DNA of 64,000 nucleotides, from the NCBI RefSeq assembly GCF_004114935.1, contig NZ_CP022221.1, positions 9,073,001 to 9,137,000 of the forward strand, written 5' to 3'. A program made the position numbers and the translations under genes. The notes beneath the pieces are model-generated. The model saw only the letters and a list, made by a program, of their open reading frames with translations, did not search any database and was not told the origin of the DNA. Of the stretch, positions 15,984 to 25,208 are shown one piece after another (within the stretch, counting starts at the first letter, position 1; every line of letters begins with the position of its first letter). The DNA comes from Bradyrhizobium zhanjiangense. Its GTDB lineage: Bacteria > Pseudomonadota > Alphaproteobacteria > Rhizobiales > Xanthobacteraceae.

Positions 15984-18900
15984 ATGAATTCGCGCGTATC
16001 GTGGAGTGTTGACGGCATCGATCCCTCCGTCCGGGAGCGGGCCGAAGCTGCTGCGCGCAGAGCCGGCATGTCACTCAACGATTGGCTGAACTCCACGCTC
16101 GGCGAGACAGCGCCACCGAACTTTCGCGGACCATACGACCAGCGTCCGCACCACATCCCGCAAGGACCGAGCCAGGAAAGCCGCGACGTCGCCGACATCC
16201 ACCAGCGGCTCGATGCGATCACTCAGCAGATCGAACGGATTTCAAAGCCTGCCCAGCGCCAGGATACTTCGCGGCAGGACATGTCGCGCGAGCAGGGCGT
16301 CGCGCGCCAGCTCAACGATGCGATCTCGCGGCTCGATGCGCGGCTGTCGCAGATCTCGAAGCCGCAGCCGCAGCAGCCTCAGGCCCAGCGGCCAGCACCG
16401 TCACCGGTCGAGACGCGCCAGCGCCAGGCCGATGCGGTCGAGCGCGCGGCAGCCCAGGTCTATCGCAATTCGCCACCCCTGAGCCCCGCGTCCTTCGACG
16501 TCGCGGTCGCCGAGATCACGGCGCGACAGAGCGAGCTCGACGGCTTTACGCCCAGGCAGATGCCGCCACGCGCCGCGCCGTCGATTGCGCCGATGGCGGC
16601 GCCACCCGCCCCCGCCTACGCGCCGCCGCCCCCGCAGCCGGACTTCTCGTCGCTCGAGCGCCATCTGCTCAAGATCACGAGCCAGATCGAGTCGCTGCAG
16701 CGCCCTGACAATACCGAGCAGGCGATCACCGCCTTCCGCAGCGAGCTTGCCGAGATCCGCCACGCCATCACCGAGGCAATGCCGCGGCGCGCGATCGAAT
16801 CGATCGAGAACGAGATCCGCTCGCTGCATCGTCGCATCGACGAGACCCGCTCCAACGGCACCGACGGCCAGGTTCTCTCCGGCATCGAGCGTGCGCTGTC
16901 CGACATCAAGCAGGTGCTGCGCACGCTCACGCCGGCCGAGCAACTCACCGGCTATGACGAGGCGATCCGCAATCTCGGCGCCAAGCTCGATCTGATCCTG
17001 CGCGCCAATGACGATCCCTCGACCGTGCGCCAGCTCGAAGACGCGATCTCGGCGCTGCGCAGCATCGTCTCCAATGTCGCCTCCAACGAAGCGCTCGCGC
17101 GTCTGTCCGAAGACGTGCAGCTGCTGTCGTCCAAGGTCGACCAGATCACCCGCGCCTCCGGCCCCAGTGACAGCTTTGCGGTGCTGGAGCAGCGCATCGC
17201 GGCGCTCACCGCCGCGCTCGAGACGCGGGAGCGGCCTCAGCCGTCCGAGAGCACCGAGCATCTGGAAGCTGCGATCCGCGCGCTGTCGGACCGCTTCGAC
17301 CGCATGCAGGTCGGCAACGACTCGGCCTCGACCTTCGCCCATCTCGAGCAGCGCGTCTCCTATCTGCTGGAGCGGATCGAAGCCGCCTCCGATCCGCGCA
17401 GCGGCAATTTGAGCCGCGTCGAGGACGGGCTGCACGATATCCTCAGGCACCTGGAACGGCAGCAGGCGACCTATTCCGCGCTGGCCGAGAGCCGCAATTC
17501 GGCGCCGACTGCCGATTCCGGCATGGTCGATCTCGTCAAGCGCGAGCTCTCCGACATCCGCTTCAGCCAGGCCGAGACCAACCGGCATACGCAGGATTCG
17601 CTCGAAGCCGTTCACAACACGCTCGGCCATGTCGTCGACCGCCTCTCCATGATCGAGGGCGATCTGCGCGCGGTGCGCACCGCGCCGCCCGCCCCTGCGC
17701 CGCAGATGCCGATGCCCGCTCCGATGGAGCCCGCGCCGATGGCGCGCGAGCCGCGGCCGCCACAGCAGCAGCCGAAATACGATCCGAAGCCGGAGCTTCC
17801 GAACCCGGCCGCCGCGCATGCAGCGCAGGCCGCTTTCGTCGCCGCGCCGCGCGAATTCCATGCCGCTGCCCCCGCCGCGCCACCGCCGGTGCCGGCGGCG
17901 CCGCAAGTCACATCACCCTTGCCGCCGCGCGCGATCAGCGAAATCCTGGAGCCGCATACCGCGCCTGCACGGGCTGCGCTGGCGCCGGAATTGCCGCCGG
18001 ATCATCCGCTCGAGCCGGGTACACGGCCGGGTGGACGCGTCGCCACGCCGTCGGAGCGCATTGCCGCCTCCGAGAGCGCGATCAGCGGAATTCCCACTGC
18101 TCCGAAAGAGCCGGTGTCGTCGTCGAGCTTCATCGCCGCTGCGCGCCGCGCCGCCCAGGCCGCCGCCGCGCAGCCAGAAAAGACCGGCCGCGCCGCCAAG
18201 GCCGGGGCCGATCGCTCCAAGGACAAGGGCAAGGACGGCGGTTCGACCATCACCGCGAAGATCCGCTCGCTGCTGGTCGGCGCGAGCGTGGTCGTGATCG
18301 TGCTCGGCACCTTCAAGATGGCGATGAACCTGCTCGATGGCGGCAGCGTGCCGCCAGCGCCGCAGGCCATGGAGAATACGTCGAGCCAGCCCCCCCCGCT
18401 GGCTCCCCCGCCCCCGGTCGAGAGCAAGCCCGCCACGCCCGAGCAGGTCACGCCGTCGATGACCTCGCCGACGCCGATCGGACGACAATCCCAGAACAAT
18501 GCCGCGCCGACGCCGGCCGCCAATCCGGGCAGCTCGGCCTCGGTCGAAATCCCGCCCGCGCCTGCCGTGGCCCCGCCGCCACCTGCCTCCAGCGACGTCA
18601 CTGGCGCGCTGTCGGGCACGAGCCGCGTCAAGCTCGGCCTCATCCAGGTGCCGCCGAGCGAGAAGCTGCCTGATGGCATCGGCGGTCCGGGCCTGCGCAC
18701 CGCCGCGATGAAGGGCGATGCGACTGCGGCCTACGAGATCGGCGTGCGCTTTGCCGAGGGCAAGGGCGTCGCTACGAACTACGATGAAGCCGCCAAATGG
18801 TACGACCGCGCGGCGCAGGCCGGCGTGGTCCCCGCGACCTTCCGCCTCGGCACGCTCTATGAGAAGGGCCTCGGCGTGAAGAAGGACGCCGACATCGCCC

Positions 18901-19373
18901 GCCGCTACTACACGCAGGCCGCCGAGCGCGGCAACGCCAAGGCGATGCACAATCTGGCCGTGCTCGATGCCGACGGCGGCGGACGCGGCGCCAATTACAA
19001 GAGCGCAGCGCAGTGGTTCCGCAAAGCCGCCGATCGCGGCGTCGCCGACAGCCAGTTCAACCTCGGCATCCTCTATGCCCGCGGCATCGGCGTCGAGCAG
19101 AACCTCGCCGAATCCTACAAATGGTTCAGCCTGGCGGCAGCCCAGGGCGATGCGGATGCGGCGGGCAAGCGCGACGACGTCGCCAAGCGGCTCGATCCGC
19201 AATCGCTCGCCGCAGCCAAGCTCGCGATCCAGACTTTTAGCGCCGAGCCGCAGCCAGATGACGCCGTCAATGTCGCGACGCCCGCCGGCGGCTGGGACAG
19301 CGCGCCGCAGTCGAGCGCCAAGCCCGCACCGAAGCAAGTCGCGACCAAGCGCTCGGCCTCGGCGGCGCATTGA
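15984..19373 (+). CDS. PodJ-like polar protein: coiled coil, one membrane helix, Sel1 repeats
   Basis: This 1129-residue protein opens MNSRVSWSVDGIDPSVRERAE, then AARRAGMSLNDWLNSTLGE, a ribbon-helix-helix-like segment. Residues about 70-580 are Gln/Glu/Arg-rich and heptad-patterned, broken by Pro/Ala-rich linkers (about 200-220 and 570-690). A single hydrophobic helix at about 759-784 (LLVGASVVVIVLGTFKMAMNL) is followed by a Pro/Ala linker and four Sel1/TPR-like repeats (about 910-1055, for example AYEIGVRFAEGKGVATNYDEA). Cytosolic coiled coil, one membrane span and periplasmic Sel1 repeats is the layout of the Caulobacter polarity factor PodJ. Homology beyond that layout is not proven. I chose the ATG at 15984. 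Confidence 0.8.
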   Translation: MNSRVSWSVDGIDPSVRERAEAAARRAGMSLNDWLNSTLGETAPPNFRGPYDQRPHHIPQGPSQESRDVADIHQRLDAITQQIERISKPAQRQDTSRQDMSREQGVARQLNDAISRLDARLSQISKPQPQQPQAQRPAPSPVETRQRQADAVERAAAQVYRNSPPLSPASFDVAVAEITARQSELDGFTPRQMPPRAAPSIAPMAAPPAPAYAPPPPQPDFSSLERHLLKITSQIESLQRPDNTEQAITAFRSELAEIRHAITEAMPRRAIESIENEIRSLHRRIDETRSNGTDGQVLSGIERALSDIKQVLRTLTPAEQLTGYDEAIRNLGAKLDLILRANDDPSTVRQLEDAISALRSIVSNVASNEALARLSEDVQLLSSKVDQITRASGPSDSFAVLEQRIAALTAALETRERPQPSESTEHLEAAIRALSDRFDRMQVGNDSASTFAHLEQRVSYLLERIEAASDPRSGNLSRVEDGLHDILRHLERQQATYSALAESRNSAPTADSGMVDLVKRELSDIRFSQAETNRHTQDSLEAVHNTLGHVVDRLSMIEGDLRAVRTAPPAPAPQMPMPAPMEPAPMAREPRPPQQQPKYDPKPELPNPAAAHAAQAAFVAAPREFHAAAPAAPPPVPAAPQVTSPLPPRAISEILEPHTAPARAALAPELPPDHPLEPGTRPGGRVATPSERIAASESAISGIPTAPKEPVSSSSFIAAARRAAQAAAAQPEKTGRAAKAGADRSKDKGKDGGSTITAKIRSLLVGASVVVIVLGTFKMAMNLLDGGSVPPAPQAMENTSSQPPPLAPPPPVESKPATPEQVTPSMTSPTPIGRQSQNNAAPTPAANPGSSASVEIPPAPAVAPPPPASSDVTGALSGTSRVKLGLIQVPPSEKLPDGIGGPGLRTAAMKGDATAAYEIGVRFAEGKGVATNYDEAAKWYDRAAQAGVVPATFRLGTLYEKGLGVKKDADIARRYYTQAAERGNAKAMHNLAVLDADGGGRGANYKSAAQWFRKAADRGVADSQFNLGILYARGIGVEQNLAESYKWFSLAAAQGDADAAGKRDDVAKRLDPQSLAAAKLAIQTFSAEPQPDDAVNVATPAGGWDSAPQSSAKPAPKQVATKRSASAAH

Positions 19374-19391
19374 GCGCGGTCGCACTCTCCT

Positions 19392-19562
19392 CTTGTCGTC
19401 GCCCGGCTTGCCGCCTTCGCTGAAGCTTCGGCGGCCGAGCACCCTTGTGGCCCCGGCGTAGCCTTGGCGGAGCCGGGACCGGGCGACCCAGTATTCCAGA
19501 GACGCCGGTGTGGTGCGGAGAAGCCGCGGTGTACTGGATGCCCCGGTCAAGCCGGGGCATGA
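19392..19562. repeat. Composite rhizobial intergenic repeat
   Basis: The segment ends in ATGCCCCGGTCAAGCCGGGG, a hairpin motif that recurs in variant form at 25257 and 30424. Its left part holds further imperfect GC-rich palindromes. It has no coding potential that I trust. Confidence 0.55.
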
Positions 19563-19616
19563 AAGCGGAGAAGGTGGACACTCAAGGTTCAGTCGATCGA
19601 CCACGGGCTCGGTGCA

Positions 19617-19760
19617 CCTCTCCCGCTTGCGGGAGAGATCGGCGCGTGCCGGGCGAGGCGAAGCATCGTCCCGCGCGCCGGGTGAGGGCTTTGTCCTCTT
19701 GGGGAGTCCCGCTGCGGAGGCACCCTCTCCCCCGCCCTCCCCCGCACGCGGGGGAGGGAG
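19617..19760. repeat. Palindromic repeat, CCTCTCCCGC type
   Basis: It starts CCTCTCCCGCTTGCGGGAGAG and ends in a second C/G-rich hairpin (CCCCCGCACGCGGGGGAGGG). Related elements lie at 33231 and 42324. It fills most of the gap before the TauE-like gene. Confidence 0.7.
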
Positions 19761-19941
19761 CGCACCTCCGTTGCGGCGACGATCACGGATATCATCACGC
19801 TCTCACCGCACCCATTCACCACGCCCAAAATTCCTGATCCACCCCTGCGGCGAATTCCGCTATTGAGGGGGGCGGCAATCGTTCCGACCTTCCCGCGAGC
19901 AATCCGCGTTAGTCGATCCGTCCCGCCCGGCGCGTGGTTCA

Positions 19942-20859
19942 ATGCAGCTCTACCTTCCGATCGCCGATCTTCCGGTCAACGTCTTCCTGGTGCTCGCCAT
20001 GGGCGCCGCGGTCGGCTTCGTCTCCGGCATGTTCGGGATCGGCGGCGGCTTCCTGATGACGCCGCTACTGATCTTCATCGGCATCACGCCGGCGGTCGCA
20101 GTTGCCTCCGTCACGAGCCATATCGCGGCCTCGTCCTTTTCGGGCGCACTGTCCTATTGGCGGCGGCGCGCGATCGATCCGGCGCTGGCGAGCGTCCTGC
20201 TCTGCGGCGGCGTCACCGGCACGGCGCTGGGGGTGTGGACCTTCACCCAGCTCCGCGCGCTCGGCCAGCTCGACCTGATGATCGCGCTCTCTTACGTCGT
20301 GCTGCTCACCACCGTCGGCAGCCTGATGTTCTCCGAAGGCCTGCGCGCCCTGATGCGGACCCGGCGCGGCGCGGTGCCGCCGCGCCGCACCCACAATTGG
20401 ATCCACGGCCTGCCGCTGAAGATGCGGTTCAAGCGCTCCAAGATCTACCTGTCGGTGATTCCCGTGGTGGTCGTCGGCATCGTGATCGGCTTCATCGGCG
20501 CCATCATGGGCATCGGCGGCGGCTTCATCCTGGTGCCGATCATGATCTATCTCTTGCGGGTGCCGACCTCGACGGTGATCGGCACCTCCATGGTCCTCAC
20601 CCTGGTCACGATGCTGTTCGCGACCATGCTGCATGCGGTGACCAATCACCTCGTCGACGCCGTGCTGGCGCTGATCCTGATGGTCGGCGGCGTCACCGGC
20701 GCGCAATTCGGCGCCCGCGCCGGGCAGAAGATCCGCGGCGAGCAGCTGCGGCTGCTGCTGGGCCTGTTGATCCTCTCGGTCGGGGTCCGCTTCGCGATCG
20801 AGTTGGTGATCCGCCCCGAGGACCTCTTCACCATCCGCGAGCTGGGAGTGAGCACCTGA
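19942..20859 (+). CDS. TauE/SafE-family sulfite/anion exporter
   Basis: The 305-residue protein is mostly hydrophobic, with about eight membrane helices in two halves. Each half carries the glycine-rich family signature: GFVSGMFGIGGGFLMTPLL near 25-43 and GFIGAIMGIGGGFILVPIM near 180-198. Members export sulfite, sulfoacetate or other organic anions, and the substrate varies. A cytosolic basic loop (about 135-160) separates the halves. The gene overlaps the next one by one base (TGATG), so the two are translationally coupled. Confidence 0.9.
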   Translation: MQLYLPIADLPVNVFLVLAMGAAVGFVSGMFGIGGGFLMTPLLIFIGITPAVAVASVTSHIAASSFSGALSYWRRRAIDPALASVLLCGGVTGTALGVWTFTQLRALGQLDLMIALSYVVLLTTVGSLMFSEGLRALMRTRRGAVPPRRTHNWIHGLPLKMRFKRSKIYLSVIPVVVVGIVIGFIGAIMGIGGGFILVPIMIYLLRVPTSTVIGTSMVLTLVTMLFATMLHAVTNHLVDAVLALILMVGGVTGAQFGARAGQKIRGEQLRLLLGLLILSVGVRFAIELVIRPEDLFTIRELGVST

Positions 20860-21626
20860 TGCGCGCGCTGCTCGCCCTCCTTCTCGTCCTGCTGCTCGGC
20901 TCGGCCGCGCGCGCCGAGCGGCTGATCGTGTCGGTCTCCAACCACCGCGTCACCGTGACGCCGAATTATTCGGGCGAGGAGCTGGTGCTGTTCGGCTCGG
21001 TGGAGAAGGACGCGACGACGCCAGCCAACCGCACCAGTTACGATCTCGTGGTCACCGTGATGGGCCCGCGCGCCGACATGGTGACGCGGCGGAAAGAACG
21101 CACCTTCGGCATCTGGATCAACACCGACTACCGGCAATTCCTGCAGGTGCCGAGCTATCTGGCGCTGTTCGCCAACCGTCCCTTCGACGCCATCACCTCG
21201 CCCGAGATCGCGCGCCGGCAGCAGATCGGGCTCAACAACGTGCGGCTGACCCAACGGGTCAGCGGCGACTATGCCGACGTGGTGCCGAACGACGCGTTCC
21301 GCTCCGCCTTCATCCGCCTTCGCACCCAGCACGGCCTTTATCGCGAGGATGCGAGCGCGGTGACGTTCCTGACGCCGACGCTGTTCCGCACCGGCATTCC
21401 ACTGCCGGCGGAGGTGCCGATCGGCACCTATGAGGTGGAGATCAAGCTGTTTGCGAACGGCGCGTTCATCGGCAAGACCGAGACCGCGTTCGAAATCGTC
21501 AAAGTCGGCTTCGAGCAGTTCGTCGCCACCAGCGCGCGGCAGAACGGGCTGATCTACGGCCTGGCCACCGCGGCGATGGCGCTGATGACGGGATGGATGG
21601 CATCGATCGTGTTCCGGAAGGACTAA
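20859..21626 (+). CDS. TIGR02186-family membrane-anchored protein
   Basis: The 255-residue protein has a signal peptide (MRALLALLLVLLLGSAARA), an extracytoplasmic beta-rich domain (SVSNHRVTVTPNYSGEELVLFG, GTYEVEIKLFANGAFI) and a C-terminal membrane helix at about 230-250. This is the alphaproteobacterial TIGR02186 family, which usually sits beside a TauE/SafE permease, exactly as here. That pairing suggests an accessory role in the same export process. The biochemical function is unknown. Confidence 0.87.
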   Translation: MRALLALLLVLLLGSAARAERLIVSVSNHRVTVTPNYSGEELVLFGSVEKDATTPANRTSYDLVVTVMGPRADMVTRRKERTFGIWINTDYRQFLQVPSYLALFANRPFDAITSPEIARRQQIGLNNVRLTQRVSGDYADVVPNDAFRSAFIRLRTQHGLYREDASAVTFLTPTLFRTGIPLPAEVPIGTYEVEIKLFANGAFIGKTETAFEIVKVGFEQFVATSARQNGLIYGLATAAMALMTGWMASIVFRKD

Positions 21627-21637
21627 CGGCATATTCC

Positions 21638-21722
21638 GTCATTGCGAGCGAAGCGAAGCAATCCAGACTGCCGCCGCGGAAGGATTCTGGATTGCTTCGT
21701 CGCAAGGGCTCCTCGCAATGGC
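21638..21722. repeat. Palindromic repeat, CATTGCGAGCGAAGC type
   Basis: It starts GTCATTGCGAGCGAAGC and ends CTCCTCGCAATG, with GGATTGCTTCGTCGC in the right half. A related copy lies at 41161-41277. It sits between two convergent genes. Confidence 0.8.
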
Positions 21723-21734
21723 GACGTGGCGAAA

Positions 21735-22508
21735 TCACGGCGCCTCGATCACCGTCGGCACGCCTGGCTCCAGCAGGCGTAGCCGCGTCCCGAAGCCGAG
21801 CACGTCGAAGGTCTTGCGCAGATCCTCGCTGTTCTGGCGGAAATGCGCCCAGCCTTCGGTGTGCACCGGCACGATCATCGCATCGGGAAAGGCACGCGCA
21901 GTCTCGATGGTGTCGTTGGTGTCCATGGTGAGATGAAACGGCCCGCGCGTTTGCGCCGCGCCCGCGAAGGGCAGCACCACCCCGCATTTGAAGCGGCGCG
22001 CGACTTCGGCGACGCCGTCGAACCAGGTGGTGTCGCCGCTGATATAGACCGGACGCGTGTCCTTCCGGCTCGACGACACCACGAAGCCGATGACGTCGCC
22101 GGACAAGGGCTCGATGCCGGCCGGGCCGTGGCGCGCGGGCGTCGCGGTGATCGTCAGCGTATTGCCGTCGTCGTCCCTCAGATGCGCGGCGCTCCAGGGC
22201 GCAAGGCCCTCGACATGGCCGCCGAGGCGCTTTGCGCCCGCCTCGGTCGTCAGCACGCGCTTGACCTTGAAGAGGTATTCGCGGCCGGAATTGTCGAGAT
22301 TGTCGGAGTGCTGGTCGTGGCTGAGCAGCACCGCATCGACCGGGCCGATCGCGTCAGGCCTCACCGCAGGTCCGATCGTTTTCTCCAGCTTCACATGCGG
22401 CAGTTGATAGGCACCGGGCGCATCGAAGGTCGGGTCGGTGAGCAGGCGAAAGCCGTCGATCTCGATCAGCGCCGTGGGGCCGCCGATCAGGGTGATGGAA
22501 ACGGGCAT
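21735..22508 (-). CDS. MBL-fold metallo-hydrolase (UlaG-like)
   Basis: The 257-residue protein begins MPVSITLIGGPTALIEIDGFRLLTDPTFD, the metallo-beta-lactamase fold entry of the UlaG/UPF0173 branch. Later elements are PARHGPAG, YISGDTTWFDG and PVHTEGWAHF. The first metal motif is unusual: LLSHDQHSDNLDN replaces the usual HxHxDH, so metal ligation may differ. The substrate is unknown. It lies 12 bases downstream of the EamA transporter gene on the same strand and is likely in one operon with it. Confidence 0.86.
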   Translation of the reverse strand: MPVSITLIGGPTALIEIDGFRLLTDPTFDAPGAYQLPHVKLEKTIGPAVRPDAIGPVDAVLLSHDQHSDNLDNSGREYLFKVKRVLTTEAGAKRLGGHVEGLAPWSAAHLRDDDGNTLTITATPARHGPAGIEPLSGDVIGFVVSSSRKDTRPVYISGDTTWFDGVAEVARRFKCGVVLPFAGAAQTRGPFHLTMDTNDTIETARAFPDAMIVPVHTEGWAHFRQNSEDLRKTFDVLGFGTRLRLLEPGVPTVIEAP

Positions 22509-22520
22509 GATGAACTCCTG

Positions 22521-23432
22521 TTACGACACGGGCTTTGCCGGCCGCGTCACCAGATAAATGCCGAGCGCGACTGGAATGATCCCGAGCAAATCGCGGGCCT
22601 CGACGTGTTCGCCGAGCACGACGAAGGCGAACAGCATGCCGAGCGGTGGCATCAGGAAATGATAGCTGCTTGCCGCCGTCGCTCCGCACACTTTCAGGAG
22701 ATGAAACCAGAGCAGGTAGGCGAGGATCGAGCCGCCGAGCACGAGGAAGGCAAAGGCGCCGATCAGGCTCGGGGTGAGCACGATCGCGTGAACGTCGGCG
22801 AAGGTGAACGCGACCGGCGCCAGCACGATACCGGCGGCGATATTCTGGATGCCGTTGCCGATCCACAACGAACCCTTCGGCGCGAGCAGCTTGAACAGGA
22901 TGGTGCCGGCAACGATCGAGGCCAGCGAAGCCAGCGTGAACAGGATGCCGTGCAGGCTGTCGGTACCCACCGACAGACGGTGCCAGACGATGAAGGTGAC
23001 ACCGATGACGCCGAGCAGCAGGCCCGCCGCCTTGCGCCAGGTCATGCTTTCGCCGAGCAGCAGCGCGGCGAGCGCAGCCGTGAACACCGGATTGGCCGAC
23101 ACGATCAGCCCGCCGAGGCCGGCGGAGACCGATTGCAGGCCGGTATAGCCAAGCCCGAGATAGAGCGCGTTGTTGGCGATACCGAGCACGGCGAAGATCG
23201 CGGCGTCGCGCCAGGGCAGCGACCAGCCGTCGCCGCGAATCCAGGTCGCGCCCAGGATCAGAATGCCGGCGAGCGAGAAGCGTGCCGCGAGGAGGATCAA
23301 TGGCGGGCAATAGGTGACGCCGATCTTGCCGGCGACGAAGGCGTAGCTCCAGAGCAGACAGAACAGGCCGATAGTGAGCGGCAGCGCATTGAAACGGCTG
23401 CGGGGGACGGCGATCGATGGGGCGAGCGACAT
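22521..23432 (-). CDS. EamA/DMT-family transporter (RhaT-like exporter)
   Basis: The 303-residue protein has about ten hydrophobic helices in two EamA halves (about 15-140 and 160-295), with typical lines such as GLIVSANPVFTAALAALLLGE and SSYHFLMPPLGMLFAFVVLGE. DMT transporters export amino acids, metabolites or drugs across the inner membrane; the substrate cannot be predicted. It is divergent from a LysR regulator, the usual arrangement for an inducible exporter. Confidence 0.9.
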   Translation of the reverse strand: MSLAPSIAVPRSRFNALPLTIGLFCLLWSYAFVAGKIGVTYCPPLILLAARFSLAGILILGATWIRGDGWSLPWRDAAIFAVLGIANNALYLGLGYTGLQSVSAGLGGLIVSANPVFTAALAALLLGESMTWRKAAGLLLGVIGVTFIVWHRLSVGTDSLHGILFTLASLASIVAGTILFKLLAPKGSLWIGNGIQNIAAGIVLAPVAFTFADVHAIVLTPSLIGAFAFLVLGGSILAYLLWFHLLKVCGATAASSYHFLMPPLGMLFAFVVLGEHVEARDLLGIIPVALGIYLVTRPAKPVS

Positions 23433-23475
23433 GAGGGCATTCTCCTGGAGCCCTCGATCTAGGAACGCGGCTTGT

Positions 23476-23492
23476 CATTTGGAAATTAAATG
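23476..23492. promoter_or_regulatory. Candidate LysR-type binding dyad
   Basis: CATTT-GGAAATT-AAATG is an AT-rich dyad in the 99-bp gap between the divergent EamA and LysR genes. It has the T-N11-A style of LysR sites. The regulatory role is inferred. Confidence 0.45.
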
Positions 23493-23531
23493 ATTAACTT
23501 CTCTTCAGTGGGTTCTCGAATGGAGGCGGCC

Positions 23532-24395
23532 ATGCTCGATCTCGAGCTGCTGCGCAGCTTCGTCTCGGTGGTCGAGGCCGGCGGCTTCACCCGCGCCGGC
23601 GAGCGCGTCCACCGCACGCAATCGACCGTGAGCCAGCAGATCAAGCGGCTGGAGGAGGATGTCGGCCAGGTGCTGCTGCACCGCGACGGCAAGGACGTGC
23701 GCCCGACCGAAGCCGGCGAGCGGCTGCTGTTCTATGCGCGGCGGCTGCTCTCGCTCGCCGAGGAGGCGCGCGATGTGCTGCGCCAGCCCGACGGCGAAGG
23801 CGCGATCAGGCTCGGCATTCCCGAGGATTTTGCCGCGTACCGATTGGCGAAACTGCTTGGTGCGTTCTCGCGCTCGCATCCGCGCCTGCGGCTCGATGTG
23901 CGCGCCGACCAGAGCAAGCATCTGGCCCGTGATCTCGAACGCGGCGAACTCGATCTTGCGCTCTATAAGCGCGAGGCTGGCGCGAAGGACGCCATCGCGG
24001 TGTGGCCCGAGCGGGTGCACTGGGTCACCAGCAAGAGCCATCCGGTCGACGTCACCGTGTCGTCGGTGCCGCTGATCGGTTTTCCGCTCGGCTGCATCTA
24101 TCGCGCCGGCGCCATCCACGCGCTGGAAAGCGCGGGCCGCGCCTGGCACACTGCCTACACGTCATCCAGTCTCGCCGGCATCCAGGCCGCGGTCGCCGCC
24201 GGCATGGGACTGAGCATCCTGTCGGAGATGGCCATCCAGTCCGACCACCGCGTGCTGACCGCCAAGGACGGCTTTGCGCCGATCAACCGCACCGAGGTGG
24301 CATTGATGGCCGCACCGGGCGCCAGCCCCGCGACGCTGCGGCTGGCGGATCGGCTCGCCGAGTTTTGCGATGATGTGCAGGCGAAGGCGGCGTGA
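23532..24395 (+). CDS. LysR-family transcriptional regulator
   Basis: The 287-residue protein has the LysR helix-turn-helix MLDLELLRSFVSVVEAGGFTRAGERVHRTQSTVSQQIKRLEEDVG followed by an effector-binding domain (GAIRLGIPEDFAAYRLAKLL, SSSLAGIQAAVAAGMGLSIL). The ATG at 23532 has GGAGG five bases upstream. Earlier in-frame ATGs at 23490 and 23520 lack this, and one lies in the operator dyad. It probably controls the divergent EamA exporter. Confidence 0.9.
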   Translation: MLDLELLRSFVSVVEAGGFTRAGERVHRTQSTVSQQIKRLEEDVGQVLLHRDGKDVRPTEAGERLLFYARRLLSLAEEARDVLRQPDGEGAIRLGIPEDFAAYRLAKLLGAFSRSHPRLRLDVRADQSKHLARDLERGELDLALYKREAGAKDAIAVWPERVHWVTSKSHPVDVTVSSVPLIGFPLGCIYRAGAIHALESAGRAWHTAYTSSSLAGIQAAVAAGMGLSILSEMAIQSDHRVLTAKDGFAPINRTEVALMAAPGASPATLRLADRLAEFCDDVQAKAA

Positions 24396-24408
24396 ACTTG
24401 CGGGATGC

Positions 24409-24496
24409 GTAGGGTGGGTTAGCCGAAGGCGTAACCCACCACTGTCTGTCTCAACGGATGCAAAAGAGGTGGGTTACGCTTCGCTAACCCACCCAA
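24409..24496. repeat. Palindromic REPIN-like repeat, GTAGGGTGGGTTA variant
   Basis: The left hairpin is GTGGGTTA-GCCGAAGGCG-TAACCCAC and the right is GTGGGTTA-CGCTTCGC-TAACCCAC. Compared with the 1879 type, the stems differ but the GCGAAGCG-like loop is kept. It lies between the convergent LysR and PdeM genes. Confidence 0.75.
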
Positions 24497-24509
24497 CGAA
24501 GCGCGCCCT

Positions 24510-25208
24510 TCAATAACACCGCGACGCGGCAATCGCGTGGACGCGGCGGTGGCCGAGCAGATGGGCGACAAAGCCGTTGGTCGGAAAGATTTTCGCGAAC
24601 GCTTCATCGCGGATGCTGAGGCCGCCGGCATAGGCGCCGAAGGCCGGCATCACGGCGCGCATCCCGTCACTGGCGAAGCAGCGGCGCTCCATCGAGCGGC
24701 CGCGCGCGGAGACGCGGGCCTTGGGATGCAGATGGCCGGCGATCTCGCCGCTTGCGCCGGTCGGCTCGTGGCGGAAGGTGATCGGGCCGATCGCGACCTC
24801 GTCGGCGACGGTGCCGCCGAGATCGCGCGGCAGCATCGGATCGTGATTGCCTGAGATCCAGATCCAGTCGCGGCCGGCCTGGAGTGCGGCGACGGCGTCG
24901 CGATCCTCTGCGGAGAGGCGCTCATGCGCCGTGCGATCGTGAAAACTGTCGCCGAGCGCGATGACGATACTTGGATTGTGGCGGGAGATGACTGCAGCGA
25001 GACGGCTGAGCGTCGCCAGCGTATCGTAAGGCGGCAGCAACACGCCGCGCGTGGCGAAGCTGGAGCCTTTTTCCAGATGCAGATCGGAAACGACCAGCAG
25101 GCGCTGCTCTTCCCAGAACAAGGCGCCGGAGAGATCGGCGTGGAGCGAGATGCCGGCGACGTCCAAAGTGCGAGTTGAAGAAATCGAGAGTGCCACTTGC
25201 TCCGTCAT
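24510..25208 (-). CDS. pdeM: Ligase-associated DNA damage response endonuclease PdeM
   Basis: The 232-residue calcineurin-like phosphoesterase has all metal motifs: SDLHLEKGSSF, ALGDSFHD, WISGNHDP, and a late GHLHPKARVSARGR. The layout matches PdeM, the metallophosphoesterase encoded with a ligase-associated Lhr-type helicase. It is predicted to process DNA ends in repair. It lies downstream of the helicase gene on the same strand. The ATG at 25208 lies at the edge of a dispersed repeat, so the true start might be the GTG a few codons further in. Confidence 0.87.
   Translation of the reverse strand: MTEQVALSISSTRTLDVAGISLHADLSGALFWEEQRLLVVSDLHLEKGSSFATRGVLLPPYDTLATLSRLAAVISRHNPSIVIALGDSFHDRTAHERLSAEDRDAVAALQAGRDWIWISGNHDPMLPRDLGGTVADEVAIGPITFRHEPTGASGEIAGHLHPKARVSARGRSMERRCFASDGMRAVMPAFGAYAGGLSIRDEAFAKIFPTNGFVAHLLGHRRVHAIAASRCY

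Noticed and set aside
17913..19604. Long minus-strand frame opposite the PodJ-like gene
   Set aside because: It is Arg/Gly/Asp-rich with no motif; the plus-strand Sel1 repeats explain the sequence.
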